DNA of 64,000 bases from Gigaspora rosea (GCA_003550325.1 QKWP01000200.1:233571-297570), one strand, 5' to 3'; positions 33,278 to 44,366 are shown, numbered from the stretch's first letter. Program-made: numbers and translations. The notes: generated by a model not told the origin, from the letters alone.

Positions 33278-34740
33278 ATGGTACATGTACATAGTTTTTT
33301 AGAAAAAAGATCAAAAAATGTCCTAACGCAATATGTATATGTGAAAAAACAATCAAAAGTACATGAAAATTTTGAACAATGTAAAAATCGTGTAAAGTGT
33401 GATATAGAAGCTCCGTTAATATATAGCAATTGTCTTCATGTAATATCAGTAAGAAAGTTTGATAACTGGTCAAGTGGAAATTTATTAATCGATGAATTTT
33501 TCCAAAAATGCAGCGATCAATATCTTATATTCAATACCCTGAATGGATTCCATATATTGAAAGAAGCGAATTGTGCAGTATTTCCACAAAATGGATTCAA
33601 GGAGTCAATTTTTGATACCGATAAACGTTATTATTCTCGATTAGATCCCTGTTTAGTTGGTTTAAAAAAAAATCTAAAAAATATGAAACATTTGGACTGT
33701 TTTTTATCTACGAAAGAAGAGATTCAAAATCAATATGTTTATTTTTGTTTAAATGGGATTACCGAAGATCCTTCAACATTAGAATATATTCTTGCAAAGC
33801 TCAAATCATTATGCGACAGCTGTCTTCATAAAGTGAGTTTTCTAACTGGTCCAGTGGAAATTTACAAATAGTTAAATTTATTCAAAAAGCTCAAATTTCG
33901 TCGTCTTATATCCAATGCTCTGAATGGATTCCACATAACTTTTTAAGTAAAACAAAATTTGCTAGTAAAGGCGGGTTTGGTGTTATATATTCTGCAAAAT
34001 GGGGTAAAGGAATAAAATGCTTTTCTGTAATAAAAGGAAACAAATATTATACTCAGCCCGAATCATGTATTCTTGACCTAAAAACAATTGGAAGACGAAA
34101 ATTGCACAGTTCATCTTTTTATTAAGGAGATTCGGCACAATTTAATTGTTGTCATTTATACGAAGTTACTAAAGATCCTTAGACATCACGTTCGTAATTC
34201 ATTATGCACTACAAGGGAATCTTCAACGATTTTTGCAGAAAAATTTTGATAAACTAACTCTAAGTTAAGATAGACCAATCTATATGTGTAGAGCTTCAAA
34301 ATATTCATGTTAAAGGTTGGTTACATGATAATTTCATGGAAGAAATATTTTATTATTAAATGAAGAATATGCCTTTATTTCAGATTTTTGATTATGCCGG
34401 CCGACAAATGAAACGAAGATGCTTGAAAAAAAATTTTATGAAGTTATAAAAATGTAGCACCTGAGATACTCGTCTTCAATCTCCATATTCACAAGCAGGA
34501 GACATTTATAGTCTAGGTATTATTTTATGGGAACTAGTTTATGGGATTCCAGCATTTTCAAACATAGCACATTGTGTAAACTTAATAACAGATATTTGTT
34601 ATGGTCTTCGCCTATAAACATGCCATTTGCATCTTCAACTTATAATGATTTACTAAAAAAAATGGTGGAATCAAAATCCTTCAGAACGACCATCCATAAA
34701 TGCAGTAATAGATTCTATTATGTACATGTTCAAAATATAT
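33278..34740 (+). pseudogene. K2: degenerate kinase pseudogene lacking the family intron
   Basis: From the ATG at 33278, 197 codons are open: a one-unit ribbon with lost cysteines (FEQCKNRVKC, then LIYSNC), the first SGN module, and a damaged N-lobe. Frame breaks follow. The second module (about 33890-34100) still shows PHNFLSK and KGGFGVIYSAKWGKG. The AAGGAG codons (34124-34129) join directly to ATT at 34130, exactly where K1, K3 and K4 carry a 67-77-bp intron. In the C-lobe the HGDLHGGN motif is destroyed (near 34330), and further stops follow. The C-terminal tail is missing, and the MITE 34758-35324 begins just after the homology ends. Confidence 0.85.
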
Positions 34741-34757
34741 GTATGTCTTTATTACAT

Positions 34758-35324
34758 CCCTATAAAAAAAGTGGTCCGGGGTGTGGTACGGGTTGTGTCT
34801 GGAATCCACGGAATGGCACGGTCGGAGTGGTACGTATAGAGCTGTTGACGGAATATCACGGTAAAAAGTGGTACTCGTTTCACGAAGAGCGAAAGATCAA
34901 TATACGATTTTTTTTAAAAAAATTGCGATATCTCATAATTTCACTAATGAAACTGCTCTGGGTGTCTTAACAAAAAAAAATTCCTTGCAAAATTTTGATA
35001 CATGAGCAGTTGTTAGTTTGTTTATATTGTATTGATTGTTGATATAAATTTATGTAATCTACTTGTATATATATATATTTTTTTTTATCACACGTTAATT
35101 CACGTTAATTACCTGGCCAAAATCCCGTGCCATTTGGACTAGTAAAGTGTTGCAAAACCCGAGCCATTAACGGTCCATTTTGTACGGGCATACGGTCCAC
35201 CACGGGCCAAAAATCCGTGCCAATCCAAGCCCCCTACGTACCAAATACGGCTTTAATCCGTGCCACCAAAACCCGTGCCTTTACTCAGCCAACCGTACCT
35301 TTACGGTCCATTTTTCTTATAGGG
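34758..35324. mobile_element. CCCTATAA-family element, 567 bp
   Basis: The left end is CCCTATAAAAAAAGTGGTCC and the right end GGTCCATTTTTCTTATAGGG. Subterminal GGCACGG and CCGTGCC motifs abound. A sister element stands at 52791-53317; the split element at 23271-25330 and a decayed right end near 62842 are relatives. Open frames across it come from its GC-rich ends and are not genes. Confidence 0.85.
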
Positions 35325-36044
35325 CATTAACATTAGAAGGAATTTGTTTCTGAAAATTAAGCATGTTTTTGCTACAGTCAAAAAGGAAATTTGCATTTTT
35401 TCTTTTTATTGATCTAATTTATCATATAATTTTTTTCGATCTTTCAATTCTTTATGCAAAGAATTTTTTATTAACTTTTAAGTTAAATAACAAATTTATT
35501 GGAATAATTTATTGGAGACAAACTAAATAAGCTAAAAGAATAAAAAAAATCATAAAAATCATATAATAAGTAAATTTATTTCTAATACATGAGGTATATG
35601 TTATAAAAATTTTTAAATGTTCATTTTTATATATAAGTATTAAATTATCTAATATAACTATTGATACGTCATTATTATTGCCCGTCATGTGCTCCTTCCT
35701 CGCGCATAACAAGTCGTGACCAACCATTCTTATACCTAAGGTCCTCTCAAGTGCTTATTTAACAAGCATATCTATGTCGTACAATATGGGATAGAGTCGC
35801 CGAACAAGCCGCAGGAGGTCGCTTGAGCAGACTTTTTCGAGCATCGCTTATTTTCTTCTTTCCTTTTTTTTTTTTTTTTCGGGAGTGGTGCGAGGGCGAG
35901 AAGAAAATTCAAACGACAAAGAAAATAAATCATCAGGTTACTCAAATACCGAACAAGTCCTGTGACCCATTTGTCACATGGAATGTCCAGTGACTCGCAA
36001 TAATGTACCGCCGCGGATCAAAAAATAATTTTTGGTAACTCTTA
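35325..36044. other. Region between K2 and M2
   Basis: The first part (35325-35630) is collinear with 46850-47500 downstream of K3, confirming block homology. The part 35635-35960 is the inverted copy of 28150-28530. A T-run of 17 bases ends near 35879. No convincing gene was seen. Confidence 0.55.
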
Positions 36045-37736
36045 TTAATCATCTGCAAATCTGTCATTAGGAATTTCCACTTCTTCATCTGGCTCACTAT
36101 TAAGCATATCCTCTATTTTTTTACAGTATTCAATTTCAGTATCTAATTTAATATAATAATCTTTCTCATTGGCATAAGACTCCATAGGCTCAGGAATCAC
36201 AATCCATACAACTTCTGTATCTTCTATTTTTATTTTGATCTTATTATTTTTTTCCGTATCATTAATTTTTTTTGGCATGCTAACTTTTTTCTTGACCTAT
36301 GTGAATAAGTGATATATTGAAATAAGCCCATTTCAAGAATATTTGCGTAAACTCTTGCATGCTTAACAAGTTCTTCAGCTATAATTTTGGTTCCCGGAAT
36401 ATTCTTTTCATTATTTTGAAAATTTTCAACCTTTTCTTTTAAAACTCTTTTGCCAATAGGTCTCTGAAATTTTTCAAATATAATTTTATCAGCAATGCTT
36501 AAATCTTTCTTAGAAACTTTTTCTCCTTTTTTTGCAACTAAAAGCTTTTTTTCATTACTAAGTTGCTCAAAATAAAAATTTATAACTTCATCATATTCTT
36601 TGTTTACGTAAAAGTCTTTGAGTTTTTTGGCATATTCCAATGCTTCTTCATTATTCTTTTCAATTTCTAGATAAAGTCTTTGATGACCTAAGAACTTTGA
36701 AACTTTTTCGTAATCATTAATATGTAAAAAGACAAATTTGTACATATCAAGATTTGTGTTTTCGCAAGTTTTCCATATTTCTAATATCTTTAACTTTGAC
36801 TTGTCTATCATTAGAAAAAAATGATGAAATTGAACGAGTTAAAACAGTAGTGAGAATAAAGAAAAAATAGTATCAACATTTTTAGGAGTACAATAAAGGG
36901 CGTATTCAAAATAACATTCGACTATAGAAATGAAAATAATCAAAAAGAAAATTCTTTTTAGTACAAATCTATGACGGTTCTTTTGAGGTATAATGTAAGG
37001 AATAAGTAAAGTATTAGATAAAACTAAGTAAGCTATATCTGTTAAAAAGCTTAACCCTTCTAAATCAAAGACAACCCAACCGTACTGTTTAACTTCACTG
37101 ATAGTACGTAATAAATCAAAAATAAATATCAGAACTGAATTGACAAAACAAACTAATATAATAAAAGTTTAAAAATAACTATAGTATTTAGGTTTGTTTT
37201 GACCATTTGAATAAATCCAATTAAATGGAGAAAATAAAGGTAGGGAATGAAAAGAACGTACCAAATATAATATAAGTAAAAAGACAATCAAAAACATTAA
37301 TATAAAAAGTGAAAAACAAATTTTAGCAGACGCTTGAAAAAAGATTAAAGCAACTTTGGCAGTAAAGAACCATGAAAACATAGGTGTTAGAAGGCATGTA
37401 AGAATTAAGATATCGTCAACAATGCATGTTGTTCTAAATTTGAGCCTAGATGTTACTCCGTAAAAGGCTATGTTAAAAATTAACCCTGCAATATTACCAA
37501 ATCCTGATATTTGAGAAATAATAGTAGTATGTGAAGTTTCTTCGTAATAAATGCCTTTTTTACATTCAAATGTATCATTATCAGGATTATATGTTGGCTT
37601 AAATATTAAACTTTCAAATTTTTGATCTATAAAATCATAATTTGGATCATCGTGAATGATCAAAATTAAAAAAAATTAAATAAAAAATCAGTGATAAAGT
37701 GCATATTATTGATAGGGCAGATAATAAACGATTCAT
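36045..37736 (-). pseudogene. M2: multi-pass membrane protein (family M), broken
   Basis: The ATG at 37736 starts MNRLLSALSIICTLSLIFYL. A homopolymer change near 37675 shifts the frame, and the next frame (from about 37660) is open for 164 codons: YDFIDQKFESLIFKPTYNPD, then the ISGFGNIAG segment, four hydrophobic stretches and KPKYYSYF, where a TAA near 37167 replaces Lys. Reading on in composite gives LVCFVNSVLIFIFDLLRT and further membrane segments. The cytosolic-looking tail is open at 36811-36285 (DKSKLKILEIW, then FYFEQLSNEKK, NIPGTKIIAEELVKHAR), and after one more shift near 36285 it ends in VVWIVIPEPMESYANEKDYY and a Glu/Asp-rich tip. Composite length is near 500 residues. It faces K2 tail to tail. 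Confidence 0.7.
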
Positions 37737-38031
37737 GTTAAGATTGCAAAAATTGTAACAAAAATTTTTTTAAAAAAATTCAAAGCTCAAATTATTTTTC
37801 CAAAAATTTATGGGGCAGAATTCTTAAACTGTGTTTTTATACTAAATGAAAAGCTCCCTAAATGACGTAATATTAAACTTATAGATTTTACTTCTTTAAG
37901 TGCACAAGAGATCTGACTGTTAGAGTTCCAATCTTTCATCCATTTATCCGTATTTAAATTATTCGGATGGATAAACAAATCCGATATCCAGATAATCCGA
38001 TAGAATTATTTGGATAATTATTCAGATATTA

Positions 38032-38196
38032 CAGCTGTTTTCTTAATTCTGGGACAACTGATAAAAATTGATCAGCTGATTCGATAAGTTTGGAACTCGG
38101 CGTTATCGAATTACTGTAATGCCGAAAATCAAATTCCGATAACACCAAATTTAAAAACTTATCGAATTCGGCCGAAACAATTTTATGAAAACAGCT
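38032..38196. mobile_element. MITE, paralogue of 4444-4851 without the nested element
   Basis: The ends CAGCTGTTTTCTTAATTCTG and TTTATGAAAACAGCT are inverted with TA outside. It occupies the same place relative to M2 as 4444-4851 does to M1. It lacks the GGCCACGC element, so the nested insertion came later or was lost here. Confidence 0.72.
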
Positions 38197-38660
38197 ATAA
38201 TAGTAAACGGATATTCAGATAATAACGGATATTGGATATACAATAGTTATTCGGATAATTGGGTAATGCATTGGAACTTTACAGTTCTACTGACTGTATT
38301 TTACAGTGTCAATTCTAATTAACTATAAAGAAGTGAATTTCATAAGTAAAATAATAATCATATAAATTCGTTACCTGGTCAACGAATTCAAATAAATATA
38401 TTATAAGAATTTCCACCTAGAAAATCAGAAGTGCAGATAAAAACAGTCTCTTGAATAGAATAAATCATTTCTAGAAATCGTAAATCATTAATATCGTGTT
38501 TATTATAAAAATTTAAATTATTTCTTTAAGAAAGAGATAAAGTATTAATTTTCTGCATGCAAGTACTTGGCAGCAATGTTGTCATTTTTTAATATACAAA
38601 TTTTTTTGGACATAGCTCGTTCAAAGTGTCCAAAAATATCCAAAACTGTTTAAGCCTCAA

Positions 38661-38817
38661 TAGGGATGGGCAAATCGAAGTTTTTTGAAAATACTGTGCA
38701 GGTTGCGCAGTTTGCATGAGCCTGCATTATGGCTAATGTGGCCAAAATTTGCTAAAATTTCAAAGATTTCCGGCATATTCCGACCTTTTGACATATTCCG
38801 TATACGCAGCGGCCCAT
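38661..38817. mobile_element. hAT-type MITE, right end damaged
   Basis: It starts TAGGGATGGGCAAATCGAAG after AGCCTCAA, exactly as at 5323. The right end stops at GCCCAT and runs into TTCAATAATT, so the last bases and part of the right target copy are deleted. Confidence 0.8.
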
Positions 38818-38935
38818 TTCAATAATTAAATAATATAATATATTTTACAATACAGAGCTTTGATATGGCATTATTATTAAATGCTGGCAACGATGTTTTA
38901 ATTTGCTAGATATGGAAACTTCTGCACATAATTTA

Positions 38936-40030
38936 ATTATTACGTAAATATTATTCTTGACGCATCATTTCTATTCAAAGATTAAGAATTCTTGAACTTT
39001 ATTGAGATGGACAATTTAAGAAATTTGTTTCAAATGGGTGCTACTAGTTTATGCATTATCTTTATATGGAGATTAAAGTTTTTAAATTTTTGCACCGTAA
39101 CTATTCAAATTTTATATGTCATAAAAGGTACTTGCTTACGTACTTATGTGTAACTACCCTTGACCTAAAAATATTTGAATATCTACATACCCCAAAAAAA
39201 AACTTGTTCAAATTTTGTTGGCAATGTTCTGAGAATTTTCTAGAGCGATTCTATTTTTGTTCAAAAAATGTTTGGATTGGAGTCGATTTTCCGAACATAC
39301 TGTATATTGTACTGATTTTGTACAATGTTTATATCTAATGTTGTTGACCCGACAATTTCTTTTTCTACATCACGGCATAAAAATTGTACAATGACGTACT
39401 GGCATTCGGAAAATCGACTCCATTTAAACATTTTTTCGGTCAATACCTACAATAACCGAACAAATTTTTTTATAGGGATATCACGCGCTTCAAGATCTGC
39501 ATCTAACCAGCAAGAATCAAAGATGAATTACTTGCAGTTCGTCTTTCGTCAATTAACATACTTATGCTGAAATATATATCGAAAAAGGTTGTATAAAAAA
39601 ATTGATAGGTTCAAACCTGCTGAAAACATAGATTATTATCAATATCAGACGAAAAGCTAAAGGAATTGAAATAGATTTTAGAGAATTAAAGAATAAAGAG
39701 AAGTTTTATTTAAGTATAACAAGAGAATTTTAAATGAAAAAGAGAGGGACATAGTCGGAGAAGTTGGTTACTATCTATTAAAAGAATCAAAATTTAAATC
39801 GTGGCAATGTATTTCAAAATATTTTTATCAGGTGTTTGGAAACTCCCATTTCGTAAATTAGTAAACTTTTAATAATAAAGACAAAATTTAAATAAATTGG
39901 TACATCACTTATCAGAAACTATTGTAAAATCTGGACGCGAGTATCTCCCATGGCGTGTACCCTCTACCAGTTTTAAGTTCTAGACGGTGATTTATACCGG
40001 GTACAAAAACATTATATAAACTATAAAACA
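38936..40030 (+). pseudogene. D remnant, copy 3
   Basis: Collinear with 8229-9260. Readable pieces include KDELLAV-like text near 39520, NIDYYQ near 39625, KGIEIDFRELKNKEKF near 39660-39710 and, near 39770-39810, YYLLKESKFKSWQC. Frames change between them. The MITE 39190-39477 lies in its left part. Confidence 0.48.
39190..39477. mobile_element. MITE, paralogue of 8414-8703
   Basis: The ends CCCCAAAAAAAAACTTGTTC and AAATTTTTTTATAGGG are inverted, with the same internal ATTGGAGTCGATTTTCCGAA motif in both orientations. It stands at the corresponding position of the duplicated D block. Confidence 0.65.
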
Positions 40031-40071
40031 ATCTAAAGTGAGTAGTAAATCGGGTTTAGGTTGGTTTACGC

Positions 40072-40367
40072 TAGGGTGTCCAGGATTATACAATGCAATA
40101 TTATGCGCATAATTGACCATTTTTTTGCATTACATATGTTTCGCATAATTAAGAAATAAGGCATAAAGCACGTGAGTGAGATTTGATTGGTGGAAAAATG
40201 TGGTTTGATAAAGTGTGAATTCTGGAAACTTCTGCAAAAAAGTATGAAATATTCCGAAAAGTTGGCATAATTAACAAAATCTAATTAAGAAAATGCATAA
40301 TTCGCATCCATCGCATAGTGAAATCGCATAATTTACCCAATTACATCGCATAATTCTGGCCACCCTA
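40072..40367. mobile_element. hAT-type MITE, 296 bp, TSD GTTTACGC/GTTTGCGC
   Basis: It begins TAGGGTGTCCAGGATTATAC and ends GCATAATTCTGGCCACCCTA. The 8-bp flanks 40064-40071 and 40368-40375 differ at one base, so the insertion is not recent. The interior repeats GCATAATT in both orientations. It is non-coding. Confidence 0.85.
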
Positions 40368-41641
40368 GTTTGCGCCATAATAAAGTCACATGACTGGAAA
40401 ATTTTTTGTGGGATAACTACATAGGTTATTGAATACTGGAAATACTTATTTTTGCAGGTGACACAAATCCAAACTAAGTTCGTGAAATTAAAAATTTAAG
40501 GTTAGGGCCTTAATGTTAGAAGCTATAGGTTTAGAGTGATCTCTAATGTAATTTCATTTTCGTCATTTTTAATTAGTGCACCAAGACAGGCCATTTACTG
40601 TTCTTAGACTGGGCCGTGAATATAAATTTATTGGACTTAGGTCCGAGCCCACAAATACCTAGACCAACCCAGCCTACTTCGAAACCTATACGTATATATT
40701 GTGGTTATGGATTAAAGTTAATCAATCTATGTAGAAAAAATTAGATATGGATACAAATCTATATACACGATGGTCTAATGACTAAATGACCCTCAAATGG
40801 CCTCGGCCATTTCTAAATGACCATGGTCATTTGGTCACGAGTCATTTCTAAATGACAAAGTTGAGATGACCAATAATGACTGCCATTCGGGGTTATTTAG
40901 GTCATTTACCATCACTGCTATACCGGTTGTGTGCCATGGGGTTCTACTAGAGATATGCTCGATAAGTTGCGGTCTATTGCTATCAGTTATTCGGTTTTAC
41001 AAATAGTGACTGCCCAATATAATGCCAAAATGTATATGCGCTTAAAAAATTCCTTTAATTATATAAACTCTCAGCCCGGGAGTCTCAAAATGGATGGAAT
41101 ATAATAGGCTCGGATCTTGTACGTATTTACATGACTTTAAAAAAGCCATCTTATACAGAAATCACTAAGAGTATTAGAGATGGGTGCCGGTCAATCCCGA
41201 CAAAAAAATCCTGACAAAAAAAAAAATTAAATTTATTTAAATTAGGTTAGGGTTAGGTGAGTGCATAAGTTAGGGTTAGGGTTAGCGCCTAGGTTAGGGT
41301 TTGGGTTTAGTTGATTTTATAGTAAAGATGATCAAGGAAAGCTTTTTTTGATTGTCGGGATTTTTGTCGAATTATGACCTGTCAGTATTTTGTTTGTCGG
41401 GATTTGGACGCAAACCCTTAGAAGCAATGGTGATAATGCAACTACACTATCTAAATATTGCTTCTTTATCCAAATGTTGTATATTACAATGCAATGTAAA
41501 TAATGAATTCTTGCTAATTAACTAGGATATTATCAGATATTTATTTAACGTCAAATTAAGTTCAAATGAATTTAGTATAATATAGATAACGTATAATTCA
41601 TAAGGATAGATATAATTAATTACCGTCTTTAAAGTTAAGCA
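40368..41641. other. Compact duplicate of distant flanks, plus telomere-like patch
   Basis: Segment 40480-40575 matches the joined flanks of the element 18088-19507. Segment 40590-40990 matches 25900-26100 joined to 27957-28150. At 41255-41325 there is a cluster of TTAGGG-type repeats (GGTTAGGGTTAG several times), next to an inverted TCCCGACAAAAAAATCCTGA / TGTCGGGATTT pair at about 41193-41215 and 41350-41405. No gene was seen. Confidence 0.55.
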
Positions 41642-41748
41642 TTATCTGCTCGAATAAATAGCCTCAGGATGCTGAGTTCTATGTTCTTCTCTTACCTTTA
41701 TATTATTTTGGCGAATTTCATCAGCTTTAACTTCTTTACCTTTAGTAA
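41642..41748 (-). pseudogene. Isolated 3' exon-like piece, about 34 codons
   Basis: The - strand reads TKGKEVKADEIRQNNIKVRE, then EHRTQHPEAIYSSR and a TAA at 41642-41644. The text is charged and protein-like, unlike the AT-rich surroundings. A pyrimidine-rich tract ending near ACTAAAG lies immediately upstream, as at a 3' splice site. No upstream exon was found, so it is probably a gene fragment. Confidence 0.35.
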
Positions 41749-41869
41749 GTAAAAAAAAAAAGTGCCAACTATTAGCAATTCGCATATTTATTCGATAGTT
41801 GATCGTTGTGCGGGGTTAGAGTTCAACATTTCTGCATTAAGTTAGAGTGTGTAATCAGCAATTTGTGGA

Positions 41870-42900
41870 CGAAGGTGATTCTCACATATTTGTAGAGCTT
41901 GATGTTGTCATGAGGGGATATTAAAAAAGGCATTTACTCGGAGCTGATCTCTCACATCAATACTCCAAACGAATATATGTCCGCTGACTTTGAGTATGTT
42001 CTATCATTAACTAATTCCGGTGCGGCATAAAATTACTTCAATTATGTCCTTAATATTATTTGGATACGATTGTGAAATTCAAAGAACTACGTCATTAAAA
42101 TTAATAGAAAGTGAGGAACCACCCCAAAAGAGCCATGCCAGGGTGGATATCTTTTTTTAAAAAAAATTTAAATAAAAGAGAATAATGTTTAAATTAAAGA
42201 ATACACCACTTACCTATGAATTAGTTCTGTTTTATGAATATTGTACAAACCATACGTCTCATTTACCAGAATAATAAGAACAAGGAATATAGGGCAGTAT
42301 TTTCAATCTGTGTAATTCTTGGAAGTATTAGTATAAACCAATTAATACTGTAGATGATTGTTAAGCACAACGCCGCCGTAATCTTTTAGTTATGCAAGTT
42401 ATTTCGTTAAGAAAATTCTATGGCAAATCTTGCGACTGCCCGATTGTCATCAATGCAACAAATTCTATTCACATACGATCCCCATATTTATCATAATCAT
42501 TTAGTTCGAAACGCGGCTACTTATCATTAGCAGATCCCAACTATGACTATTATACTTCTGTTTTCGCATGAAAAACAATTCCATCACCTCTTCTCTACCT
42601 ATTTTATCAATATCTGAAATAAACCACATAGTCATCATTCTAAATTTTACGAGAATATGTTGATATATTTGAAATTCAATCTCAATATTCCTGATGTCAA
42701 ATAGAAAATGCATTGCGAAAAAATGTTTGGCATAGCAAGGTCTACAACATCTCCAGCCGTTTCTAATTTTGTTTCACTTTGACATCGACCATGCTTCAAG
42801 AGTCTTTCATTTTCTTGTTCATAAAATCCATCGCCAGGTTTAAATACATAGGACCGTAAAATTCGAAACGAAAAAAATATCATTATTTAAATAAATGAGT
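41870..42900 (-). pseudogene. G remnant, copy 1
   Basis: Collinear with 50428-51533. Two frames carry protein-like text: ILRSYVFKPGDGFYEQENER followed by LLKHGRCQSETKLETAGDVV, and in the next frame AMHFLFDIRNIEIEF, then KFRMMTMWFISDIDKIGREE. Downstream pieces (GSAND, LNDYDKYGDRM) match copy 2. Frameshifts separate the pieces. I cannot name the family. In both blocks it lies just upstream of, and divergent from, a K gene. Confidence 0.45.
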
Positions 42901-43004
42901 ACGCTTCCTTGCTAAATAGTAATCCGACAATTTTAATATGAATACTTAAAACTTGGGATTAAATACCAATATTGGATTAGTTGCTGACGGATTTCGGAAC
43001 TAAA

Positions 43005-43113
43005 ACACCGTGATGTGTAACAGATCAAGCAAGTACAGTAGCACAGCTAACACAACATAAAGTTCGACAAATTATTGATCTGCTAAACGATTCATACAAA
43101 AGTCCTTATAACA
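43005..43113 (+). other. Conserved short frame upstream of K3 (and K4)
   Basis: A + strand frame reads CVTDQASTVAQLTQHKVRQI, then IDLLNDSYKSPYNKV and a stop at about 43111-43113. The matching stretch in the K4 block (about 55095-55192) encodes the same peptide up to LLNDS. Four of the five base differences I counted in the shared part are synonymous. It has no ATG; it may be the 3' end of a lost gene or an exon. Confidence 0.4.
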
Positions 43114-43277
43114 AGGTGTAACTACTTTGAAGGTTTATGCATCAAAATTTTCCTAATGTTTGCCAAAGGTATTAAGTGTTAATAATTTCGAAAATGGAAC
43201 ATGTCCGTAGCCTTTTAGCAAAAAGAACCAATAAATGCACTGACGTAAATGCATTATGTCGATGTGAAAAAACATTA

Positions 43278-43655
43278 AAAGCACGTAAAGATTGTGAGCA
43301 ATGTAAAAATCGTCAAGAGTGTAAGGAAGAAGCGCCACTCATATGCAATGATTGTCTTCATGAAGTATTAAAAGTATGTGAAGATTGTGAGCAATGTAAA
43401 AATCGAGTAAAATGTGAGGAAGAAGCACCGCCAAAATGCAATAATTGTCTTTATGAATTGTTAAAGGTAAGTAAAATTTGTGAGAAATGTAAAAATCGTG
43501 CAAAGTTGGAGGAAAAAGCACTGCTATTATGCAATGATTGTTTCCATGAACTATTAAAAAAACGTGAAGATTGCCGGATATGTAAAAATCGTCCAAAATG
43601 TGTGGAAGAAGCGCCACTCATATGCAATGATTGTCTTCATGAAGTATTAGAAAGT
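43278..43655 (+). repeat. Four 93-bp units encoding Cys-ribbons
   Basis: Each unit encodes about 31 residues with C-x2-C-KNR-x2-C-x7-C-N-x-C spacing. Units one and four are closest to the single units of K1 and K4; units two and three are more divergent. The unit length keeps the frame. The other K copies have one unit, so this is a lineage-specific expansion or the others are contractions. Confidence 0.85.
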
Positions 43656-44366
43656 GAATTTGATAACTGGTCAAGCGGAAATGTATTAATTGATGAATTT
43701 ATTCGAAATGCACAACGTAAACTGTCTTATATTCGATATCCTGAATGGATTCCATATAATTTTTTTACTGAAATAAAATGTGTTAATAAGGGAGAATTTG
43801 GTGCAATAATTTCTGCAAAATGGAGCCAAGGTACCAAAGCCATGCAAACGTCTGATAATATACGTCATTATCTTCGATCAGATCCCTGTGCAGTTGTTTT
43901 AAAAAAATTAAAAGATAGGAATCAGCTTTCAATTATAGAAAAGCAGCACCAAGATATAATGAATTGTTGTACATTATATGGAATTACCCAAGATCTTTCA
44001 ACATTAGAATATATTCTTGTCGAACCTACGTCTGTTTGTGACAGATGTTTCTCCAATGTATTAGTAAGTGAATTTGCTAAATGGACCAGTGGGAATTCAC
44101 AAATTGATAAATTTATTCAAGATGCACAACGTTCATCTACCTATGTTAAATACCCAGAATGGATTTCCTATGACTCCTTATCAGAAATAAAATATATTAA
44201 TAGAGGTGGATTATTCGGTACTCTATATTTTGCAAAATGGAATAAAGGAGTAAAATGTTTTTCTGTGATAGATGGAAACAAATATCATACTCGATCTGAG
44301 CCCTGTGATGTTGCTCTAAAACAATTAAAAGGCGAAAAAGACGCAGTTCATCTTTTTCTTAAGGAG

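Larger units (their letters stand above)
37737..38935. other. 5' flank of M2, duplicate of 4174-5590
   Basis: No gene was seen. It is collinear with the M1 flank, including two shared MITEs (38032-38196 and 38661-38817). ATCCGATATCCAG-like repeats cluster at 37940-38030. Confidence 0.6.

Noticed and set aside
34527-34970. 147-codon open frame on the + strand
   Set aside because: The first part is the K2 kinase C-lobe read across its breaks and the second part is the end of the 34758-35324 element; it is a chance fusion.
43339-43868. Long open frames on the - strand opposite K3
   Set aside because: They are antisense shadows of the repeated Cys-ribbon units and the first SGN module; the + strand frame has the domain motifs and paralogues.
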